This document shows, one piece after another, positions 59,021 to 64,000 of a stretch of DNA of 64,000 nt. Each line of letters begins with the position of its first letter. The first letter of the stretch is position 1. A program made the position numbers and the translations under genes. The DNA lies in NCBI RefSeq assembly GCF_945956965.1, contig NZ_CAMFJS010000014.1, positions 1-64,000 of the forward strand, written 5' to 3'. The stretch is from an uncultured Roseateles sp. (GTDB taxonomy: Bacteria > Pseudomonadota > Gammaproteobacteria > Burkholderiales > Burkholderiaceae_C). The notes beneath the pieces are model-generated. The model saw only the letters and a list, made by a program, of their open reading frames with translations, had not been told where the DNA came from and searched no databases.

Positions 59021-60610
59021 TTAGCGCAAGAAGAAGCGGTAGACCGGATTCTGACTCTCGTCCTCAAAGGGGTAGTTGAGCGAATCCAGAAAGCGCTTGA
59101 AGGCCGCATTGTCACTCTTGGGCACTTGCAGGCCAACCAGGATGCGACCGTAGTCGGCGCCCTGGTTGCGGTAGTGGAAGAGGCTGATGTTCCAGTCCGG
59201 GTGCATGCTGGAGAGGAAGCGCATCAGCGCGCCCGGGCGCTCCGGGAAGATGAAGCGGTAGAGCCGCTCATCGCGGGCCAGCTCGCTGCGCCCGCCCACC
59301 ATATGCCGCACATGCTGCTTGGCCAATTCGTTATGGGTCAGATCGGTGGCGCTAAAGCCTGCCTTGGCGAAGGCCTTGAGCAGCTTGGGCGATTCCTCGC
59401 GGTTTTGGGTGGCGATGCCGACGAAGACATGGGCTTGGGCGGCGTCAGAGATGCGGTAGTTGAACTCGGTCACGCTGCGCGGCCCCAGCAGCTCGCACAG
59501 GCGCTTGAAGCTGCCTTGCTGTTCGGGGATGGTGACGGCAAACAGGGCTTCGCGGTGTTCGCCGACCTCGGCCCGTTCGGCCACAAAGCGCAAACGGTCG
59601 AAGTTCATATTGGCGCCGCAGGTGATGGCGACCAAGGTCTTGCCTTTGAGTCCGTGTTCAGCGGCATATTGCTTGAGGGCTGCGACGCCCATGGCGCCCG
59701 AGGGCTCCAAAATGCTGCGGGTGTCTTCGAACACATCCTTGATGGCGGCGCAGACGGCATCGGTGTTGACCACGACATAGTCGTCCACCAAGGCTTTGGT
59801 GATGCGGAAGGTCTCTTCGCCCACCAGCTTGACGGCCGTGCCATCGGCAAACAGGCCGACATCGGCGAGTTGCACTCGCTTGCCGGCGCGCACCGATTGC
59901 AGCATGGCGTCGGAATCCACGGTTTGCACGCCGATCACTTTGATCTCGGGTCGCACGGCCTTGATGTAAGCGGCTACGCCGGAGATCAGGCCGCCGCCGC
60001 CGATGGCGACGAACACGGCGTCGATAGGGCCTTGGTGCTGGCGCAGGATTTCCATCGCCACCGTGCCTTGGCCGGCAATCACATCGGGGTCGTCGAAGGG
60101 GTGGACGAAGCTCAGGCCTTCGGACTTCTCGATCGTCAGGGCATGGGCGTAGGCATCTGAGTAGCTGTCGCCCATCAGCACGACTTCGCCGCCCATCGCC
60201 TTGACTGCATTGACCTTGACTAGGGGCGCGGTGACCGGCATCACGATGACGGCGCGGCAGCCCATTTTCTTGGCGGCCAGGGCCACGCCTTGCGCATGGT
60301 TGCCGGCCGAGGCGCAGATCACGCCCTTGGCCAACTGCTCGGGCGTCAGGTGTGCCATCTTGTTGTAGGCGCCGCGCAGCTTGAAGCTGAAGACGGGTTG
60401 CTCATCCTCGCGCTTGAAGAAGACCTTGTTGCCCAGGCGTTTGGAAAGGCTCTTGGCCGGGGTCAGCGCGGTCTCCACGGCGACGTCGTAGACCTTGGCG
60501 TTCAGGATGCGCTGCAAATAGCTATTGTCTTCGGGCGCGAAACTGGGCAGCTGGGGGCTGGCGGGGCTTGCTGTGGTCTTTGTCTTGCGCGGGCGGGCGG
60601 GGGCAACCAT
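59021..60610 (-). CDS. ilvA: threonine ammonia-lyase, biosynthetic (threonine deaminase)
   Basis: A 529-residue PLP enzyme making 2-oxobutanoate from threonine, the first step to isoleucine. The PLP Lys is in SFKLRGAYNKM (about residue 77). ICASAGNHAQGVALAAKKMG and VAIGGGGLISGVAAYIKA follow. The C-terminal regulatory part has two ACT-like domains (EQQGSFKRLCELLG and ERPGALMRFLSSMHPDWNISLFHYRNQG) for Ile/Val feedback. A basic 25-residue N-terminal extension is present. A U-tailed hairpin 121 bp upstream on the same strand suggests either an attenuated leader or an upstream small RNA. Confidence 0.97.
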   Translation of the reverse strand: MVAPARPRKTKTTASPASPQLPSFAPEDNSYLQRILNAKVYDVAVETALTPAKSLSKRLGNKVFFKREDEQPVFSFKLRGAYNKMAHLTPEQLAKGVICASAGNHAQGVALAAKKMGCRAVIVMPVTAPLVKVNAVKAMGGEVVLMGDSYSDAYAHALTIEKSEGLSFVHPFDDPDVIAGQGTVAMEILRQHQGPIDAVFVAIGGGGLISGVAAYIKAVRPEIKVIGVQTVDSDAMLQSVRAGKRVQLADVGLFADGTAVKLVGEETFRITKALVDDYVVVNTDAVCAAIKDVFEDTRSILEPSGAMGVAALKQYAAEHGLKGKTLVAITCGANMNFDRLRFVAERAEVGEHREALFAVTIPEQQGSFKRLCELLGPRSVTEFNYRISDAAQAHVFVGIATQNREESPKLLKAFAKAGFSATDLTHNELAKQHVRHMVGGRSELARDERLYRFIFPERPGALMRFLSSMHPDWNISLFHYRNQGADYGRILVGLQVPKSDNAAFKRFLDSLNYPFEDESQNPVYRFFLR

Positions 60611-60730
60611 GAACTCTCCATTGCACTGCTATTGCAGCGCAGCATGATAAGTCAGGGCTGTACGAGGGCTCAGCGCGCCGGCTGCCTGCACGGAGTTCGT
60701 GCGCGCGCGTCGCGGCCAAGTGCTCAGACG

Positions 60731-60762
60731 AAAAAAAGCCCGAACTCTTGCGAGTCCGGGCT
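60731..60762 (-). terminator. intrinsic terminator upstream of ilvA
   Basis: On the minus strand AGCCCG-G-ACTC pairs with GAGT-T-CGGGCT around a four-base GCAA loop (plus-strand arms 60737-60747 and 60752-60762, one mismatch), followed by seven T (plus-strand A at 60731-60737). Confidence 0.85.
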
Positions 60763-60862
60763 GAATCCACCATGGAGGCGGTGGAGGAGACAAACGGTGC
60801 GAACCGAGATCGGTGTTGTTGGCGGGCATGTTCACCGCTTTTCATCCAATCTCATACGCTTG
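60731..60862 (-). ncRNA. candidate small RNA or ilvA leader transcript
   Basis: On the minus strand TTGCGG (60893-60898), an 18-bp spacer and TAGAAT (60869-60874) form a sigma-70-like promoter starting near 60862. A strong terminator ends at 60731, giving about 130 nt. Between them TCCACC-GCCTCCAT-GGTGGA (plus-strand 60766-60785) folds into a hairpin with a C-rich, anti-Shine-Dalgarno-like loop, preceded by another CCTCC. ilvA begins at 60610 on the same strand, so the hairpin may instead attenuate ilvA. The only tiny frames (for example a 7-codon one) have no Ile/Val/Leu/Thr run. Confidence 0.45.
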
Positions 60863-60980
60863 GCTAAAATTCTACCCGCAAGCTATGCTGCACCGCAATA
60901 AATGCGCGTGAAATTTGTCGGGTCTCGCCTCTAAATCTAGGGGTGCGCCGGGTGAATGCGCTCACTTCTCGGAGATTTCA

Positions 60981-61412
60981 ATGGAATGCACGATTGATTG
61001 GATGGGTGCTGGCGGCATGGCCTTTGTGGCCGAGACGGGCAGCGGCCATCTCTTGACCATGGATGGCGCGCCGGATGGCGGTGGCCGCAATTTGGCGCCG
61101 CGTCCGATGGAAACCGTTTTGGCGGGTACGGGTGGCTGTACCGCCTATGACGTGGTTTTGATTCTCAAGCGTGGCCGCCACGATGTGCATGGCTGCCAGG
61201 TCAAGCTCAAGGCTGAGCGCGCGGAGACCGAGCCCAAGGTGTTTACCGCCATTCATATGCACTTTGTCGTGACGGGGCGAGGGCTGAAGCAGGAAGTGGT
61301 GGAGCGCGCCGTGGCGCTCTCGCACGAGAAATACTGCTCAGCCAGCATCATGCTGGGCAAGACGGCGGCCATCACGACGTCGGTGGAACTGGTGGAAGTC
61401 GACCACGCCTGA
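60981..61412 (+). CDS. OsmC/Ohr-family protein (YhfA-like)
   Basis: A 143-residue OsmC-fold protein. It has METVLAGTGGCTAYDVVLILKRGR with the first redox-type Cys and a second Cys in SHEKYCSASIMLGKTA. These positions match the peroxidatic/resolving pair of OsmC-like proteins, closest in style to E. coli YhfA. Members reduce organic hydroperoxides, though YhfA has no proven substrate. ATG 60981 follows GGAG (60971-60974). It is divergent from ilvA and convergent with coq7. Confidence 0.88.
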   Translation: MECTIDWMGAGGMAFVAETGSGHLLTMDGAPDGGGRNLAPRPMETVLAGTGGCTAYDVVLILKRGRHDVHGCQVKLKAERAETEPKVFTAIHMHFVVTGRGLKQEVVERAVALSHEKYCSASIMLGKTAAITTSVELVEVDHA

Positions 61413-61453
61413 TGGATGGATTGGGGGCTTGAGTGCTTCGGCGCGCGGCCCGC

Positions 61454-62110
61454 TCAGATGTAGTGGGCGGTGCGCGTCATCACACGGGCGGCGGCTTTCA
61501 TGGCTTGCTTCACCGGGGCAGGTAGAAGTTGCGCACCGGCCGCCAGGGCTTCCGCTGCGTGGCGGGCTTCTTCTTCCTTCATTTGCGCCACGATGGCGCG
61601 CGAAGCGAGGTCGCCAGCGGGCAGCCTGTCCAAATGACTGGCTAAGTGCTGCTCGACCTGGTTTTCGGTTTCGACGACGAAGCCGAGGCTGGTGCGGTCC
61701 CCCGCCAAGCCGGCGAGGCAGCCGATGCCGAAAGCGCCGCCATACCAGAGCGGGGTGAGGTAGCTGCGATGGCTGCCCAACTCGTCCAGGCGCTGCTGGG
61801 TCCAGGCCAAATGATCCAGTTCCTCGCGAGCTGCTTGTTCGAAATGCGACTTGAGCTTCGGATTTCTGCTCACTAAGGCCTGTGATTGGTAAAGGGCTTG
61901 GGCGCAGACTTCGCCAACGTGGTTGACTCGCATCAGTGCTGCAGACAGTGCGGACTCCGCGCTGCTCAGTTGTGTGGCAACAACGCCATCGGCCTGCGGG
62001 GCGGTAGGCATGGGGCGCGCGCCGCTGGGCTTGCCGAAAATCGTGTTCAAGCCATGTTGCGCACTGGCCAGCAGCTGATCGAGCCGGGAAAGTGGTGGGC
62101 GAAGAGTCAT
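61454..62110 (-). CDS. coq7: 2-polyprenyl-3-methyl-6-methoxy-1,4-benzoquinone monooxygenase (Coq7-type)
   Basis: A 218-residue di-iron hydroxylase of the Coq7 family. It hydroxylates demethoxyubiquinone in ubiquinone synthesis. The carboxylate-His ligands lie in RVNHVGEVCAQALYQ, REELDHLAWTQQRL, VETENQVEQHLASH and KEEEARHAAEA. It ends in a basic/amphipathic tail. It substitutes for the flavin enzyme UbiF of enterobacteria. The gene is monocistronic, convergent with the OsmC-like gene. Confidence 0.96.
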   Translation of the reverse strand: MTLRPPLSRLDQLLASAQHGLNTIFGKPSGARPMPTAPQADGVVATQLSSAESALSAALMRVNHVGEVCAQALYQSQALVSRNPKLKSHFEQAAREELDHLAWTQQRLDELGSHRSYLTPLWYGGAFGIGCLAGLAGDRTSLGFVVETENQVEQHLASHLDRLPAGDLASRAIVAQMKEEEARHAAEALAAGAQLLPAPVKQAMKAAARVMTRTAHYI

Positions 62111-62228
62111 GGTGGAGCCGGTCTTTACATCATCAAGTTGCCCGGCAGTTTACGGTTGCCACCGCGATTAAGTGCTAATAAATGGAAACTACTCTTAGCA
62201 TTGTGTCTAGTTTGTGATAAGGCACTTT

Positions 62229-62246
62229 CGTTGTGCTACCACAACG
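62229..62246. promoter_or_regulatory. palindrome CGTTGTG-CTAC-CACAACG upstream of the porin gene
   Basis: A perfect 7-bp inverted repeat with a 4-bp spacer, within an AT-rich 281-bp region before the porin gene. TAAACCCTATATTT follows directly and could hold a -10 (TATATT, about 62255). The placement fits an operator or a 5' mRNA hairpin. Confidence 0.4.
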
Positions 62247-62391
62247 TAAACCCTATATTTCGTGCAAAGCATGGCGGAACAGGCTCATTCGTCTGGTGAA
62301 ATACGGCAACTTCCACTGAGGGGGTTGGTCCGGTGGACTCTTTGCGGAGTTTTGCTGATCGGGACCTCGTTGAATTCTTAGGAGCTATCAA

Positions 62392-63399
62392 ATGAAGAAA
62401 TCTCTAGTCGCACTGGCCGTCCTCGGCTCTTTCGCTGGTGTTGCCGCCGCTCAATCGTCGGTGACCCTGTTCGGCGTGGTTGACGTCGCAGCCCGTTACA
62501 CCAAGGCCAACGGTCAGGACGTGTACAGCCTGGCTTCCGGTGGCAACACCACCAGCCGTCTGGGCGTGCGCGGTGTTGAAGACCTGGGTGGCGGCCTGAA
62601 GGCTAGCTTCTGGTTGGAAAGCCAAGTCAACGTGGATGCCGGCACCGCTGCTGGTTCCGATGGCAAGTTCTGGGGCCGTCGCGCCACCGTCAGCCTGTCG
62701 GGTGACTTCGGTACCGTGAACCTGGGTCGCAACAAGAACTCCACCAAGCTGGCTTACGAGGACTTCGATCCTACGTCGGCAACTGGCCTGGGCAGCGTCG
62801 AAAACCTGTACAGCAACCTGGGTTCGGGCGCTGGTCTGGGTCGCTATGACAACCAAGTCACCTACGTGCTGCCTGCCAATCTGGGCGGTTTCTACGGTTC
62901 GGTGGACGTTGCTGCTGGTGAAGGTGTCGCAGCGGGCAAGTCGTACAGCGGCCGCGTGGGCTACAAGGCCGATGCTGTCAACGTCAGCGCTGCTTACATG
63001 GAAACCGGCTGGGACACAAAGTTCAAGCTGATGACTCTGGGTGCTTCGTATGACTTCGGCATCGCCAAGCCTGCCCTGTTGTACACAACGACCGAGTTCG
63101 GCGCGCTGAAGCAAGAAGTTTGGACTGCATCCGTGACGGCTCCTCTGGGTGCAGGCTCGGTGTGGGCTTCGTACAGCGACGCTGCTGACAAGAGCACTGT
63201 GTCGTCGACCAAGTACAAGGCTAATCAAATCGCTGCAGGCTACATCTACAACCTGTCCAAGCGTACTGCTCTGTACACCACCGTGTCGTTGATCGACAAC
63301 GGCGGCCAAGCAACCTTCAGCTTGAATGGCAACACCCCCAAGGTGACTGCCGATGGCCGTTCCGGCGGTTTCGATCTGGGTGTGCGTCACAGCTTCTGA
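62392..63399 (+). CDS. outer-membrane porin (Gram-negative trimeric type)
   Basis: A 335-residue general porin with signal peptide (KKSLVALAVLGSFAGVAAAQ). The mature N-terminus SSVTLFGVVDVAARYT is the betaproteobacterial porin signature, followed by SRLGVRGVEDLGGGLKASFWLE and FWGRRATVSLSGDFGTVNLGR (loop 3 region). The sequence ends GGFDLGVRHSF with the C-terminal Phe required for BAM insertion. It is a 16-strand barrel for small hydrophilic solutes. An AGGAG (62380-62384) lies 7 bp before the ATG. A strong terminator follows 30 bp downstream. Confidence 0.96.
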   Translation: MKKSLVALAVLGSFAGVAAAQSSVTLFGVVDVAARYTKANGQDVYSLASGGNTTSRLGVRGVEDLGGGLKASFWLESQVNVDAGTAAGSDGKFWGRRATVSLSGDFGTVNLGRNKNSTKLAYEDFDPTSATGLGSVENLYSNLGSGAGLGRYDNQVTYVLPANLGGFYGSVDVAAGEGVAAGKSYSGRVGYKADAVNVSAAYMETGWDTKFKLMTLGASYDFGIAKPALLYTTTEFGALKQEVWTASVTAPLGAGSVWASYSDAADKSTVSSTKYKANQIAAGYIYNLSKRTALYTTVSLIDNGGQATFSLNGNTPKVTADGRSGGFDLGVRHSF

Positions 63400-63430
63400 T
63401 CGAGTATTCAAGCGTTCGCTTGATGCCTCC

Positions 63431-63458
63431 AAAAAGCCACCTTCGGGTGGCTTTTTTT
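63431..63458 (+). terminator. intrinsic terminator after the first porin
   Basis: An 11-bp perfect stem AAAAAGCCACC / GGTGGCTTTTT with a TTCG tetraloop and a seven-T tail. Confidence 0.93.
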
Positions 63459-63592
63459 CGTCTCAAGGTCTGCGCTCGTCGCATGAGAGACAGGGTTAGC
63501 TCTTGTTGGTGAGGCGCAACGACTTGCCCCGATTTTTCTGTGCTTACTACAGAATGGTCTTGCTGCACCTATTCCAAACAGGAGACATCGAT

Positions 63593-64000
63593 ATGAAAAA
63601 GACCGCCCTGATCTTGAGCCTTCTGGCTGCCAGCACCTCCGGTGCCTGGGCCCAGTCCAGTGTGACGATGTACGGCATTGTCGATGCCGGTGTGCGTTAC
63701 ACCAGCAATTCCGGCTCAGCCCCCGGCACGGGCGCCTTGTGGCAATTGGTTCCTGGCGGCATGTCGCAAAGCCGTTTGGGATTCAACATCACTGAAGATT
63801 TGGGCGGCGGCCTGAAGGCCATTGCCAATCTGGAGCATCGCCTGAATTCCGACACTGGTACTGCTGCGGCAGCGGATTTCTGGCGTCAGTCCTGGGTGGG
63901 TCTGCAATCGGCTGACTTTGGCCGCGTCACTTTGGGCCGCCAGTACAACGTGCTGTTCGACATCTACACGTCGACCTACGCGTCCTTCAAGTACTCGCCT
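63593..64000 (+). CDS. second outer-membrane porin, cut by window end
   Basis: The first 136 codons of another porin of the same family. It has signal peptide MKKTALILSLLAASTSGAWAQ, then SSVTMYGIVDAGVRYTSNSG, SQSRLGFNITEDLGGGLKAI and FWRQSWVGLQSADFGRVTLGR. It is a diverged paralogue of the porin at 62392, with its own AGGAG (63580-63584) and separated from it by a terminator, so it is independently transcribed. The C-terminal part is outside the window. Confidence 0.94.
   Translation, partial: MKKTALILSLLAASTSGAWAQSSVTMYGIVDAGVRYTSNSGSAPGTGALWQLVPGGMSQSRLGFNITEDLGGGLKAIANLEHRLNSDTGTAAAADFWRQSWVGLQSADFGRVTLGRQYNVLFDIYTSTYASFKYSP

Noticed and set aside
60629-60835. A 68-codon minus-strand frame upstream of ilvA containing Trp-Trp as a possible trp-type leader peptide
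   Set aside because: It runs straight through the terminator stem with no stop before it, and ilvA is not a tryptophan gene, so a classical leader-peptide attenuator is not supported.
1-64000. tRNA, rRNA, CRISPR, insertion sequences and prophage genes
   Set aside because: None seen: no CCA-ended cloverleaf, no regularly spaced direct repeats, no transposase or integrase motifs. A covariance scan would be needed to be certain for tRNA.

Overview
The window is GC-rich, densely coded Gram-negative chromosome. It most resembles the order Burkholderiales, near the Leptothrix/Roseateles/Rubrivivax-type genera. Supporting this are the gene order rplM-rpsI-erpA-anmK-M23 peptidase-tyrS, betaproteobacterial trimeric porins, a PEP-CTERM protein, a full gsp cluster and CCCCTC..GGGGG intergenic repeats. 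The placement is inference from gene content. I saw no rRNA, tRNA, CRISPR array, transposase or phage gene.

Layout. 1-7.1 kb holds housekeeping genes: a divergent NAD(P)-binding protein/LysR pair, tldD, aroG behind a well-formed aromatic-amino-acid attenuator (leader peptide rich in Phe plus Trp and Tyr), a small unknown gene, and htpG with a sigma-32-like promoter. 7.2-27.7 kb is one continuous pectin-utilisation locus. 27.8-45.8 kb is mainly core genes (truD, srkA, rplM-rpsI, erpA, anmK, an M23 peptidase, tyrS, a tricorn-like S41 protease, a 5'-nucleotidase, a parvulin), followed by a large secreted protein of unknown function and a PEP-CTERM protein. 46.0-57.8 kb is a type II secretion cluster (gspG-H-I-J-K-L-M-N-D-E-F on the minus strand, gspC divergent). 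57.9-64 kb carries a divergent CobT-like gene, ilvA with a candidate small RNA or attenuator upstream, an OsmC-like gene, coq7 and two porins; the last porin is cut by the window end.

How the genes fit together. The pectin locus encodes surface and periplasmic attack (pectin methylesterase, PL10 pectate lyase, CE12-type acetylesterase), outer-membrane uptake (TonB-dependent receptor), inner-membrane uptake (TogMNAB-type ABC transporter) and cleavage of oligomers (PL22 oligogalacturonate lyase). Two catabolic branches follow. The isomerase branch is KdgF-KduI-KduD-KdgK. The oxidative branch is udh, SMP-30 lactonase, garD and kdgD, transcribed in the same order as the reactions. A close KdgR homologue ends the locus. 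KdgR-box-like palindromes (GAAACAGCGTTTC and GAAACAGCGGTTC) lie in the two divergent promoter regions, so one repressor could control four transcription units. KDPG aldolase and alpha-ketoglutarate semialdehyde dehydrogenase, which would finish the branches, are not in the window. The type II system is a plausible exporter for the pectinases and for the large secreted protein, but that link is inference.

The most notable signals are the aroG attenuator with a mutually exclusive antiterminator, the paired KdgR-like operators, an exactly in-frame 135-bp-spaced repeat inside the gspH leader, a putative C-rich-loop small RNA upstream of ilvA, and an orphan CobT-like protein lacking the family's GxGNTT motif.
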